The position numbers and the translations under genes are program-made. Below, in pieces: positions 16,018 to 25,286 of a DNA stretch of 64,000 nucleotides (positions are counted from its first letter, which is position 1; every line of letters starts with the position of its first letter). Source of the DNA: Lysobacteraceae bacterium (GTDB lineage: Bacteria > Pseudomonadota > Gammaproteobacteria > Xanthomonadales > Xanthomonadaceae). The stretch is taken from the NCBI GenBank assembly GCA_030681035.1, contig JAUXUI010000100.1, forward strand, positions 1 to 64,000, read 5' to 3'. The notes beneath the pieces were generated by a model. The model had not been told where the DNA came from. It was given only the letters and a program-made list of their open reading frames with translations, and made no database searches.

Positions 16018-18332
16018 CGGCCATCCTCCTGCTCGCCTGAAAACCATTCGCGCACTGTCTCCAATACGCAACCACGAAATTCCTCGGGAGCAAACCCTTC
16101 CACAAACGGATATTGCTTGGCGCCGGCGCAACCGGGGTCGGTGCGCGCAAACTCATCGTCATCCACCCATACCCATTGCAGGCCATCATTGGAAACCGTC
16201 AAGGGCTTGCTCGGCATCTTGCGAAACAGGGCCGACCACACCCGCATTGCACCCGTGGAACCATACAGGCCAGTGGGCTGGTTCTGGTCGTTACCCACCC
16301 AGATCACTGCCAGATGACTGCCGGTGTAGCCGGCAAACCAGCTATCGCGGCTGTCGTTGCTGGTGCCGGTTTTGCCAGCTGCCCGCAAGTAACCAAGACC
16401 GTCGTTCACAAGTTGCCTTGCCGTACCGTCGGTGACGGTGTGCTGCAACGCGATACCGGCCAGCCGCGTGGCAATATCATCGCCACGCTGCGCCGGTGCA
16501 GCGTTCACATCATAGCGATGCAAGGCTGCGCCATCCGTCGCCAATACGGCACGTAACGCGTGCAAGGGCTGCACCTGACCGGCAGAGGCGAGAAATTGAT
16601 AAGCCTGCGCAACCCGCAGCGGGCTCAGATCGATGGAACCCAGCAACAAGGATGGATTGGGTTCAACCGTAATGTTCGCCAACGCCTTGAGCAATTGGCT
16701 GAGCCGATCAACGCCGACATCCAGCCCCAGACGCACTGTCGCCTGGTTGTAGGACTGCGCCAATCCCTCGATCAAGCGCACACGACCGTGACTGACCCCG
16801 TCTATGTTCGCTGGGCTCCAGGTCTTGCGCCGCGCCAGTTCAACCACTATCGGCGCGTCTTCGATGAAACTCGCCAGCGCATAGCGGCCCGGCTGCGCCA
16901 GCGCCAGCATGTACACGAACGGCTTGAGCAGCGAACCGACCGGTCGCTGCGCATCCAGCGCCCGGTTGAAACCAGGTTGTGCGTAGTGGCGGTTACCCAG
17001 CATCGCCAGCACCGCACCATCGTTGGCATCGGTCACCACCGCGCCCACTTGCAGTTCCGGGCGACCCTTGCGCTCCAGCTTCGGCAAGGTGCTTGCAACC
17101 GCCTGTTCCAGATAATCCTGGGCACTGGGCGCCAGCGTGGTGTGGATGCTCAGGCCGGCACCGGTAAGGGTATCGGGCGGATAGTCACGCGCCAGTTGCG
17201 CGTAAACCATATCCATGAAGGCAGGATAGCGATTGGCAGCAAAGCCGGGGCTGGCACTGACGCCGAGCGGCGCGGTCGCGGCACGCTCACGCTCGGCGGC
17301 ATCGATCAAGCTGGTATCGGCCATCATCTTCAGCACCACCGCACGGCGCGCACGGGCGCGCTCGGGATGACGGCGCGGGTCGTGATAACTCGGGCCTTGT
17401 ATGAGGCCGATCAGCAGGGCCAGTTCAGGCGTATCGAGCCGATCAAGCTCACGCCCGAACCAGAACTCGGCAGCGGCGCCGACGCCACGAATCGCCTGGT
17501 TGCCCTGTTGACCCAGATACACATCGTTGAGGTAGGCTTCCAGAATCACGCGTTTGTCGAAGCGTGCCTCGATGATCAACGCGTACGCCGCCTCATTGAG
17601 CTTGCGGCTGAGGGTTTGCTCCCGGCTGAGGAACAGACTGCGCACCAACTGCTGGGTCAATGTGCTGCCACCCTGACGCAACTGCCCCGAACGTAGATTC
17701 ACCCACGCTGCGCGCAGGATACCCAGCGGGTCAACACCGCGATGAAACTTGAAATCACGGTCCTCGACCGCCTGCAACCCGGTTATCAACAATTCCGGTA
17801 CGTCCTGCAACCTTACCAGCCGGCGTTCTTCGCGTTTGGCGCCGTAAAGCGTTGCGATGCGTGCCGGATCAACCCGTAACTGCGGCAAGCCACGCTTGCC
17901 GCTGGCATCAGTGACATTGGCCACCGCACCGCCCACCAGCCGAAACCGCGCCAGTTGCCCTGGCACCGGGCCGTCGATATCGGAAAAATCGCGGGTATGG
18001 ATCAGCACCTGATTACCATCAATGGCATAACTGCCGGCAACCGGAGCGCCGGCCTGCACCCGGTACCCTGCCGCCATCAACTCCAGTTCCAGTGCCTGTG
18101 CATTCATCCGCAACCCGGGCGCCAACAGCAGCGGCCGCGCATACACGCGACTGGGTTCCTGCCATTGCAGCGCACCAAACTGGCTACGCACCTCGCGGTC
18201 GAGCACCCAAAAATACGGCACCGCAAAGCCAACGCCCAAGCCAAATACGGCGAGCACACTGAACCAGAGCCAGCGGCGCAGCGGCTTTGACTCGTTCGAG
18301 TTGGAGCGGGGTGTTGCAGAGCGTCTGGACAA
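16014..18332 (-). CDS. mrcB: Bifunctional penicillin-binding protein 1B
   Basis: A 772-residue class A PBP that polymerises and cross-links peptidoglycan. A short cytosolic tail and one TM helix (about 21-43) are followed by the UB2H-like region. The glycosyltransferase domain has the catalytic Glu in VEDRDFKFHRGVDPLG (about 187) and GGSTLTQQLVR. The transpeptidase domain has SxxK in GSLLKPF (about 465), SYN (about 525) and KTGTSND (about 653). All catalytic motifs are intact. An LpoA-like activator is encoded at 30.1 kb; PBP1B usually pairs with LpoB, so that pairing is uncertain. First gene of the mrcB-lipoprotein-yoaA-tsaB operon. Confidence 0.95.
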   Translation of the reverse strand: MSRRSATPRSNSNESKPLRRWLWFSVLAVFGLGVGFAVPYFWVLDREVRSQFGALQWQEPSRVYARPLLLAPGLRMNAQALELELMAAGYRVQAGAPVAGSYAIDGNQVLIHTRDFSDIDGPVPGQLARFRLVGGAVANVTDASGKRGLPQLRVDPARIATLYGAKREERRLVRLQDVPELLITGLQAVEDRDFKFHRGVDPLGILRAAWVNLRSGQLRQGGSTLTQQLVRSLFLSREQTLSRKLNEAAYALIIEARFDKRVILEAYLNDVYLGQQGNQAIRGVGAAAEFWFGRELDRLDTPELALLIGLIQGPSYHDPRRHPERARARRAVVLKMMADTSLIDAAERERAATAPLGVSASPGFAANRYPAFMDMVYAQLARDYPPDTLTGAGLSIHTTLAPSAQDYLEQAVASTLPKLERKGRPELQVGAVVTDANDGAVLAMLGNRHYAQPGFNRALDAQRPVGSLLKPFVYMLALAQPGRYALASFIEDAPIVVELARRKTWSPANIDGVSHGRVRLIEGLAQSYNQATVRLGLDVGVDRLSQLLKALANITVEPNPSLLLGSIDLSPLRVAQAYQFLASAGQVQPLHALRAVLATDGAALHRYDVNAAPAQRGDDIATRLAGIALQHTVTDGTARQLVNDGLGYLRAAGKTGTSNDSRDSWFAGYTGSHLAVIWVGNDQNQPTGLYGSTGAMRVWSALFRKMPSKPLTVSNDGLQWVWVDDDEFARTDPGCAGAKQYPFVEGFAPEEFRGCVLETVREWFSGEQEDGR

Positions 18333-18421
18333 GGTAATCGCAAGGAAGCAACGGAACTCCGGCTAGTGTAACGCTTCACCCACAATACCGAACCCGCTGC
18401 TTGCTGGACCGGCAACGCCTT

Positions 18422-18455
18422 TGTAACCTGTGTGCGTATGTAACCTGTGTGCGTA
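18422..18455. repeat. Perfect 17-bp tandem duplication
   Basis: TGTAACCTGTGTGCGTA occurs at 18422-18438 and again immediately at 18439-18455. It lies in the 259-bp divergent gap between mrcB and the giant glycosyltransferase, so it could be a duplicated operator or a slipped-strand duplication. Confidence 0.9.
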
Positions 18456-18591
18456 TACCATGTAGCTGGCGCGAAGCAGGCATGGGCAGGCTGCCGGGCA
18501 GCAATTACCGCGCCATTGCGTGAAAAACAGCGATGCACTGCAATGTCACTGTCATGCAACAGTGTTGTCATAAACCTTCCGGCCCCAGCGA

Positions 18592-21500
18592 ATGCCCGTA
18601 GTGCGCCCGACAACGGTTTGCCTGATCTTGCCAGCCAACGTGGCGCTCGCTACGGATGGCAGGCTGTGGCCTGAGTTGCCGGTCGCCTGCCGTGGACTGG
18701 TATTCGGCCACGACCCGAACATGGCCGAATTGCCGGAGCCTTGGCAATCAATGCCAGCGGTACATGACCCGCTTGCCGCGTTGCGCGCTGCACAGGCACT
18801 CGACCCTTCGCGTGACCTGATCGTGCTCGCTGCCGATGCGGTGTTGCCTGAGGGCTGGTGGCCGCGCTTGCTGGCCGCGATTGCCACCGCCGACGGGTTT
18901 GATGTGATCTCGGCCATTGGCTCGCAACACAGTGCTCTCGATCCGTTCGCACAGCCAGCAACCGAAGCCCTGCCCGCTTTTGCCGACCCGGATGCGCTGT
19001 GCTGGTTGCTGAGCGACCACGCCCTGTTTGATTGTGCATTCGCCAATTGCGGCCTGAGTTGGTGGCGGGCCGGCGTGTCGTTGCCCGATTCGCGGCATTG
19101 GGACAATCTGGTGCCCGATGGCCTGCGCGGCGCGGTGCTGCCCTGCTTGTATATCGCAGCAACTGCTGGCGAGCGCAGCAAACCGGCAGCCGCGCCGCTG
19201 CCGGTAGCCGCATTGGCCGAACGGATCGCCGAGCGTGCCGGCCAACCGGCGCGTCGCCCGGGCTGCAATGGCAAGCCCGTGGTGTTGCACATCGTACACG
19301 GTTGGGGCGGCGGCGCCTGGCAATTCGTGCGCGACATGATGCACAACGACAATCCGCGCGAACACCTGGTGTTGGTCAGCCTTGGCGACCCGAAAACCGC
19401 TGAGCATGGGCAGCGCATTGCCCTGCACGCCGACCTGGACGCACCCGCCATTGCCGATTGGACGCTGCCCGCTGCGATCAGCGATACCGCCATCGAATCG
19501 CCCGCGTGGCGCGCGATATTGGATGATGTCATCGCCGATTGGGGCATTGGCGCGGTGCTGGTGTCATCGCTGATCGGGCATAGTCTGGACGCATTGCGAT
19601 CCGGGCTGCCAACCAGCATCTGCTGCCATGATGCCTACCCGTTATGGCCGTATCTTGCCGATAACCTGCAAGATGAGGCGCACATTTTTGATGAGCCCAC
19701 GTTGGCGCAACGCCTTGCCGAACACGCACCGGCGCCATTTCGCAATCGCGACCCGGCGCACTGGGCCGCTCTGCGTTCGGCCTACCTCAATGCCTTGCAG
19801 CAGCGCGATGTGCTGCTGGTCGCGCCCAGCCAAAGCAGCCGCGACAGTTATTGGCGCCTCGCCGCGCAAACCCGCACCTTGCGCTGGCAGATCATCGGCC
19901 ATGGCAGTTCCCTGCCGCTGCCCAGCCCTGCCCCTGCGGCACAGTTCCCTGCGCGAGCTCGGCTGCGGGTGCTGGTGCCGGGCCGCATCGCCAACGGCAA
20001 GGGTGAACAACTGCTGTGGCAACTGGCAGCCAATCTGGCTCCCGAAGTGGAATTGATTTTGCTCGGTTGCGGCAGCGCCGGCATGGCGCTTTTCGCCCGC
20101 AACGGCGTACAGGTGCAGTTGAATTACCGCCATGCGGATTTGCCGACACTGGTGAGCCAACTGGCCCCAGACCTGGCGCTGTTGCCGAGCACGGTGGCGG
20201 AAACCTGGAGCTACACGCTGTCGGAAATGTGGCAGCTCGGCATCCCGGTGCTGGCCACCGCGTTGGGCAGCCTGCGTGAACGGATCGTCGATGGCGAAAC
20301 CGGTTTGCTGGTAGCTGCCAACGCCGAAGCAGTGCAAGCAATGCTGGCCGCGCTCGCCCACAACCGCAGCCGGTTGCTGGCATTGCACCCCGGCCATGTA
20401 CCCACGCTGGATACCACGCTCGCCGCCTGGCGCGATGCCTTGCCTGCACCCGCACATTGCGCTCGTATCCAGTCGCAAGCCTCAGCGCACTCGCTGGCAC
20501 GGCACAGCCTGGAATGCGAGCACGGTGCCCAACGTCGGCAGTTGCTCGCACTCGGCAGCCAACACCGCGCCCTGCAAATCGAGTTCGATCAGCGCAGTGC
20601 CTGGGCGATCAGCATGGAGCAGCAATTGGCTGCGCAACACGAAAACCAGATTGATTTGCAGCAACAACACGATGCGGCGCTTGTGCAAATTGCCGAGTAT
20701 GCCCAGCGATCTGCGGACATGCCCAAGCAACTGATTGCGCAACATCTGAACCTTGCCAAGCTGACAGAACAATACGAAACAGCACAGGCAGCACTTGCCG
20801 AAAGCCACGCGCTGGCTGCATCGCTCAATGCATGTATCGCAAACAACAACAAGGATTTGTGCGCAATGCAGGATCAACTGGACAACATGCGACAGCGACA
20901 TGACAGCGCCCGAGAACGCCTCAACGCGCTCGAAGATGCGCTGAACAGCGCGCATCAGTTTTATCAACGCGACACCGGCGATCTGGCACAACAACGCAAC
21001 GTCGCACTGGCCCAGCGCGACCAGTTGCAACACGAACTCGACACCTTGCTCGAAAGTCATTCATGGCGTCTCACCCGCCCGCTTCGCGCGATCCGCCGGA
21101 TCGTGCGTACAGCATTGGCATCGTTGGCGTTTCGGCGCCGGGTGCTGATTTCCCTTTACCGGCGCGGCCTGGCCAGCGTGCATACGCGTGGCTTGCGGGT
21201 CACTGCCGAGCGTGTCCACGAATACCTGACCCGTAATCGCAGCGGCAATGCGGCACATGCAGCCGACACCACACCAGTTTTCAATGGTGATGCGCCGACT
21301 GCGGTTCCGTGCAGCAAATATCCACTGGCCAGCATCATCATTCCGGCCTACAACCACATTGAGCACACCCTGGCATGCCTTGCCGCACTGACGGCGAACA
21401 ACGAGCGGGCCGCATTTGAAATCATCGTGGTCGATGACCATTCCAGTGATGACACGCCAATCCAGCTCGCGGCGATCCAAGGCTTGCGGTTGTTGCGCAA

Positions 21501-23229
21501 TGCCAGCAACCTCGGCTTCATCGGCGCCTGCAATGCCGGCGCGCAGCAGGCACGCGGCCGTTATCTCGTGTTCCTCAACAACGACACCCGACCACGCCAG
21601 GGCTGGCTTGACGCCCTGATCGATACCTTTGCACAGCACCCCGACGCCGGCCTGGTCGGCGCCAAACTGATCTACCCCGATGGCCGCTTGCAGGAAGCCG
21701 GCGGCATCGTGTTCAGCGATGGCTCGGGCTGGAACTACGGCCGCTTCCAGGATCCGGCCGACCCCCGCTACAACTTCGTTCGTGAGGTCGATTATTGTTC
21801 TGGCGCAGCGATAGCCATCGCAGCGGATGTATTCCAGTCGCTCGATGGCTTCGACAGCTATTACGCACCGGCCTACTACGAAGACACCGACCTGGCGATG
21901 CGCATCCGCCGCCTTGGCAAAAAGGTCTACTACCAACCGAAGGCCGAAGTGATCCACGCCGAAGGCGTGACCAGCGGCACCGATCTGGGCAGCGGCATCA
22001 AGGCGCATCAGGTCGAAAACCAGGCCCGCTTCGTGGCGCGCTGGCGGCAGACCTTGCAGCGCAGTCATCGCTTGCCCGGCAGCGACCCGGCACGCGCGGC
22101 GGCCCGTGATCGGGTGCGCCAGGTGCTTATCATCGATGCCTGCACGCCAACGCCGGACCGCGACTCGGGCTCGCTGCGCATGCTCAACCTGATGCGTTTG
22201 CTGATTGCGCATGGATGCGCGGTGAGTTTTCTTGCTGAAAATCCAGCGCATGGCGGTCGCTACACCGAGGCCATGCAACAACTCGGGGTGGAAGCCTGGT
22301 GGCACCCGTGGCTGGCCAACCCGGCACAGTGGATGAACGAGCACGGCCGGCGCTTCGATACCGTGATCGTGTCACGCCATTACGTCGCCGCCGCCTTCCT
22401 GCCCCTGCTGCGTCAGTTCGCCCCCCGCGCGAAGATTCTGTTCGACACGGTTGATCTGCATTACCTGCGTGAACAACGCGAGGCCGAAATCAGTGGCGAC
22501 GCCGCTCAGGCGCGTGCTGCGGCAACCACGCGCGAACGCGAATTGCGGCTGGTGCGCGACACCGACATCACCCTGGTGGTGAGCCCGTTCGAGCAGGCGC
22601 TGTTGCAACGCGAAGTGCCCGGCGCCCGCGTCGAAGTGCTGTCCAACGTACACGCGATCGCCGGTTGCAAACAGCCCTTTTCCCAGCGCAATGGCTTGCT
22701 GTTTGTGGGTGGCTATCGGCATCCACCGAACGTCGATGCCGCGAACTGGTTGGCGCAGCAGATCTTCCCGCGCGTGCGCCAGGCGCTGCCGGACATCGAA
22801 CTGCATCTGATCGGCGGTGATGCACCTGATTCCGTGCGCGCGCTGGGCGATTTGCCGGGCGTGCATTTCCACGGCCACGTGCCAGACATCGAGCCGTTTC
22901 TGGATGGTTGCCGCATCGCGCTGGCACCGCTGCGTTATGGCGCCGGGGTCAAGGGCAAGGTCAATCTGAGCATGGCGCATGGTCAGCCGGTGGTGGCAAC
23001 GCCGTGCGCCGCCGAAGGCATGTCACTGCGCGATGGTCACGACGTGTTGATTGCCGAACAACCGCAAGCCATCGCCGACGCCATCGTCCGTTTGTATCGG
23101 GATCAAGCGCTGTGGGCCACCCTGTCGCGCAACGGGCTGGACAATGTGCGCCAGCATTACTCCTTTGAGGCAGCAGGCGAGGCATTGGCACGCATCCTCG
23201 ACGCTGCCGGGCAACGCAATGTTGCCTGA
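18592..23229 (+). CDS. Giant multi-module glycosyltransferase (GT4 - coiled coil - GT2 - GT4)
   Basis: One 1545-residue open frame holding several glycosyltransferase modules. Residues 1-220 are a degenerate GT-A-like segment. Residues about 229-630 form a GT-B/GT4 module (VVLHIVHGWGGGA; TVAETWSYTLSEMWQLGIPVLATA near 535). About 647-823 is a Gln-rich coiled coil. About 905-1130 is a GT2 module with SIIIPAYNH, VVDDHSSDD (947), FLNNDTRPR (996) and YYEDTDLAMR (1097). About 1170-1540 is a second GT4 module with LFVGGYRHPPNVDAANW and GAGVKGKVNLSMAHGQPVV (1452). It probably builds a surface polysaccharide or a glycan on a surface protein; the substrate is unknown. No other polysaccharide gene is beside it. 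It could be a natural fusion of three enzymes acting in sequence. Confidence 0.88.
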   Translation: MPVVRPTTVCLILPANVALATDGRLWPELPVACRGLVFGHDPNMAELPEPWQSMPAVHDPLAALRAAQALDPSRDLIVLAADAVLPEGWWPRLLAAIATADGFDVISAIGSQHSALDPFAQPATEALPAFADPDALCWLLSDHALFDCAFANCGLSWWRAGVSLPDSRHWDNLVPDGLRGAVLPCLYIAATAGERSKPAAAPLPVAALAERIAERAGQPARRPGCNGKPVVLHIVHGWGGGAWQFVRDMMHNDNPREHLVLVSLGDPKTAEHGQRIALHADLDAPAIADWTLPAAISDTAIESPAWRAILDDVIADWGIGAVLVSSLIGHSLDALRSGLPTSICCHDAYPLWPYLADNLQDEAHIFDEPTLAQRLAEHAPAPFRNRDPAHWAALRSAYLNALQQRDVLLVAPSQSSRDSYWRLAAQTRTLRWQIIGHGSSLPLPSPAPAAQFPARARLRVLVPGRIANGKGEQLLWQLAANLAPEVELILLGCGSAGMALFARNGVQVQLNYRHADLPTLVSQLAPDLALLPSTVAETWSYTLSEMWQLGIPVLATALGSLRERIVDGETGLLVAANAEAVQAMLAALAHNRSRLLALHPGHVPTLDTTLAAWRDALPAPAHCARIQSQASAHSLARHSLECEHGAQRRQLLALGSQHRALQIEFDQRSAWAISMEQQLAAQHENQIDLQQQHDAALVQIAEYAQRSADMPKQLIAQHLNLAKLTEQYETAQAALAESHALAASLNACIANNNKDLCAMQDQLDNMRQRHDSARERLNALEDALNSAHQFYQRDTGDLAQQRNVALAQRDQLQHELDTLLESHSWRLTRPLRAIRRIVRTALASLAFRRRVLISLYRRGLASVHTRGLRVTAERVHEYLTRNRSGNAAHAADTTPVFNGDAPTAVPCSKYPLASIIIPAYNHIEHTLACLAALTANNERAAFEIIVVDDHSSDDTPIQLAAIQGLRLLRNASNLGFIGACNAGAQQARGRYLVFLNNDTRPRQGWLDALIDTFAQHPDAGLVGAKLIYPDGRLQEAGGIVFSDGSGWNYGRFQDPADPRYNFVREVDYCSGAAIAIAADVFQSLDGFDSYYAPAYYEDTDLAMRIRRLGKKVYYQPKAEVIHAEGVTSGTDLGSGIKAHQVENQARFVARWRQTLQRSHRLPGSDPARAAARDRVRQVLIIDACTPTPDRDSGSLRMLNLMRLLIAHGCAVSFLAENPAHGGRYTEAMQQLGVEAWWHPWLANPAQWMNEHGRRFDTVIVSRHYVAAAFLPLLRQFAPRAKILFDTVDLHYLREQREAEISGDAAQARAAATTRERELRLVRDTDITLVVSPFEQALLQREVPGARVEVLSNVHAIAGCKQPFSQRNGLLFVGGYRHPPNVDAANWLAQQIFPRVRQALPDIELHLIGGDAPDSVRALGDLPGVHFHGHVPDIEPFLDGCRIALAPLRYGAGVKGKVNLSMAHGQPVVATPCAAEGMSLRDGHDVLIAEQPQAIADAIVRLYRDQALWATLSRNGLDNVRQHYSFEAAGEALARILDAAGQRNVA

Positions 23230-23256
23230 GGCAGCAATCGCACTTGCTTGAAACAC

Positions 23257-23341
23257 CGTCATTCCCGCGAAAGCGGGAATCCAGTGATGGCCGGTTGCGG
23301 GCCGGCACAGGCTCTGGTTTCCCGCTTTCGCGGGAATGACG
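23257..23341. repeat. Palindromic intergenic repeat with 23-bp perfect arms
   Basis: CGTCATTCCCGCGAAAGCGG.. at 23257-23279 is the exact reverse complement of 23319-23341. Each arm itself contains a hairpin (TTCCCGC/GCGGGAA). This is the widely dispersed proteobacterial 'ATTCCCGC..GCGGGAAT' repeat type. It lies between convergent genes and could double as a bidirectional terminator. Confidence 0.88.
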
Positions 23342-23389
23342 AACATTTGCAACCTTCGCTTGCGGCAAACAGTGGGCTGACGTAGCGGT

Positions 23390-24316
23390 CTACAGACGTC
23401 CACGCACGCGCGCCATCACCAGCACCTTGCCCGGCGCACGCATCAACACACTGGAGTAATCGAACACCAGACCGTCGGTATCGATTTGTGCTTGCACCTG
23501 ATAGGCATTGCTGCCGAGGCTGAACGGGCCGAGGTCGGCATTGTTTATGCCCTCGCGCTGCAAGGCTTCGCGCACGGCTTCGATACTGCGATAGGCGGTG
23601 CCCGGTTCACGCGCCAACCGACGCGCCTGCGCCAAATCCATGCCGTCGGCGACTGCCAGCCACAACACCGGCGGTGCGCTGTTGAGATTGAATTGGGCAT
23701 CGGCGGGCGCCGCACACACATACGGCGCCAGCGCCGCATAGACGTGCGCATCAACGGCGGGCAGGCGCTTGAGTTCTGATATGTCGATGAACGGTCGATT
23801 GGCGCTGCGTGCGGCCGGCCGCGATGCCGCATAGGTAACATCCTCGGCGCCATTGTCTTGCAACTCACGATCACGATCGACGTAATCGGCGGCTTGGTTG
23901 GCGATGCGTGTTTCCAGGTTCAAGCCAATCAGCACCCGCTGCAGGCGGCGCACCGCGGCCGCGTCGGTGGTGCCGTCCGGCGCCAACGCATTGAGATTGA
24001 AGCAGGCACCCAGATCACGCAGCTGGCCGGTGATCACAGCGCCAGGCACCTCGATCGGCGGCAGCGGCTGCCGCCACGGCGCATCGAGCGGATCGAAATC
24101 GGGCGAGGCACGCTGATCGGCCAGAATCACTTGCACCGCCCAGGCCTCAAGCCCGCGCATCAGCTCGGCACTTTGCTCGGCGCGCCACTGGTTGCGCAAG
24201 CGCGCGCGGCCCTGCTCACCATGATCGATCAGGCTGCTGGCCATGATCACCGCCAGCGCCACCGCCAGCAACGCCACCAGTAGTGCCACACCGCGTTGTC
24301 TCGCACCCGTGTTCAT
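23390..24316 (-). CDS. gspK: Type II secretion minor pseudopilin GspK
   Basis: A 308-residue pseudopilus tip protein, longer than the other pseudopilins as is usual for GspK. The prepilin-type N terminus is RQRGVALLVALLAVALAVIMAS. The large insert domain is visible (DLGACFNLNAL, DYVDRDRE, FIDISELKRL, FNLNSAPP). The start at the ATG at 24316 overlaps the gspJ stop by 4 nt. GspK, I and J form the tip complex on the GspG filament. Last gene of the G-H-I-J-K run; gspL/M/N do not follow, as the next DNA is an intergenic repeat. Confidence 0.93.
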   Translation of the reverse strand: MNTGARQRGVALLVALLAVALAVIMASSLIDHGEQGRARLRNQWRAEQSAELMRGLEAWAVQVILADQRASPDFDPLDAPWRQPLPPIEVPGAVITGQLRDLGACFNLNALAPDGTTDAAAVRRLQRVLIGLNLETRIANQAADYVDRDRELQDNGAEDVTYAASRPAARSANRPFIDISELKRLPAVDAHVYAALAPYVCAAPADAQFNLNSAPPVLWLAVADGMDLAQARRLAREPGTAYRSIEAVREALQREGINNADLGPFSLGSNAYQVQAQIDTDGLVFDYSSVLMRAPGKVLVMARVRGRL

Positions 24317-24924
24317 GGCGTTCCGGTATCGCGGTTGTCGGGCAGTTCGATCAGGCGACGCAACTCGCCCAATCCTGCCAGAGTGAAACGCAGCTCCACT
24401 GCACGTGGCAGGCGCTCGGCTGCGGCACCACGTAGCGGCCAAACGGGGCTGACGCCGCGATCAAAATAACGCCACTGGCAATCGCTGACCCCGCTCAGCC
24501 GGGTTTCGCTTTGCGGCAATGTGCCGGCGACGCGATCCAGCACCGGCCAGCGCAGGCGTTGCAGTTCACCATCACTGCAGCGCCAACCCACCCGCTCCAA
24601 TGCCGGCAACGGCGTCTGCCAGCCGCCGCCTGGTGCCAGTCGGGTCACTTCGATGGCACTCCCTTGCCCCAGCACTGCCGGCAGCTCGGCGCCAATACCA
24701 TCGCGCACCGGCCGCGCCACGGCCTGGCGCAGATCGCGCTCAAGCTGGGCGATGGTGAGCTGCAACGCGCTCAGACGCCCGCGTTCACCGTCCAGCGCAT
24801 GGCGAGCGCGAGCCAAAGTATCCAGGCCACCCCAGGCCAATGCTGCCACCACCGCGAAGATCGCCAGCGCGATCAGCACTTCGAGCAGGCTGAAGCCTGA
24901 GCGGGCCGCGCGCGATGCATTCAT
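24313..24924 (-). CDS. gspJ: Type II secretion minor pseudopilin GspJ
   Basis: A 203-residue pseudopilin. The prepilin peptidase site is RSG/FSLLEVLIALAIFAVVAALAW, with Glu at position +5 of the mature protein. The C-terminal part (SDGELQRLRWPVL, WRYFDRGVSPVWPLRG, LPRAVELRF) is typical of GspJ. It overlaps gspI and gspK by 4 nt at both ends, so translation is coupled. Confidence 0.93.
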   Translation of the reverse strand: MNASRAARSGFSLLEVLIALAIFAVVAALAWGGLDTLARARHALDGERGRLSALQLTIAQLERDLRQAVARPVRDGIGAELPAVLGQGSAIEVTRLAPGGGWQTPLPALERVGWRCSDGELQRLRWPVLDRVAGTLPQSETRLSGVSDCQWRYFDRGVSPVWPLRGAAAERLPRAVELRFTLAGLGELRRLIELPDNRDTGTP

Positions 24925-25286
24925 GGCGTCGCGAACCCCGTCAACGTCAGCAAGGGCTGCTGGTCCTGCACCGGGCGCACTGCCACTTCCAGCCGCCGGA
25001 TGCCCTCATCGGTCGCCATTGAAATGCGCAGATCCCAGCGCCAGCGGCGACCGCCCATTTCCACCTCGCCACTGCGCTGGCCGCTGGTCGGCAACGGCGA
25101 TGCCAATCGGGTTTCGGCAATGGCATTGGCCGCCACCCATTGCGCCAGAGTGCGCTCGCGTTCATCGGCAAGCGATCGCGTCTCCTGTGAGGCGGTGCGC
25201 ACCAACGCCGCCATCGCCAGCGCCAACACCGCCAATGCGACCAGCACTTCGAGCAGGGTGAAGCCACGCAAACGATCAGCGCGCAT
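24921..25286 (-). CDS. gspI: Type II secretion minor pseudopilin GspI
   Basis: A 121-residue pseudopilin starting at the ATG at 25286 (MRADRLRGFTLLEVLVALAV), which leaves the expected short basic leader. An upstream extension to 25358 is rejected because it would give an unusually long leader. The C terminus (RRWRWDLRISM, RRLEVAVRP) fits GspI. The gene overlaps the end of gspH by 11 bp. Confidence 0.93.
   Translation of the reverse strand: MRADRLRGFTLLEVLVALAVLALAMAALVRTASQETRSLADERERTLAQWVAANAIAETRLASPLPTSGQRSGEVEMGGRRWRWDLRISMATDEGIRRLEVAVRPVQDQQPLLTLTGFATP

Noticed and set aside
16560-17696. 378-codon plus-strand open frame
   Set aside because: It lies entirely antisense to mrcB, whose transpeptidase motifs are intact; no recognisable domain.
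21061-22344. 427-codon minus-strand open frame
   Set aside because: Antisense to the GT2/GT4 part of the giant glycosyltransferase; no motif and no ribosome site.
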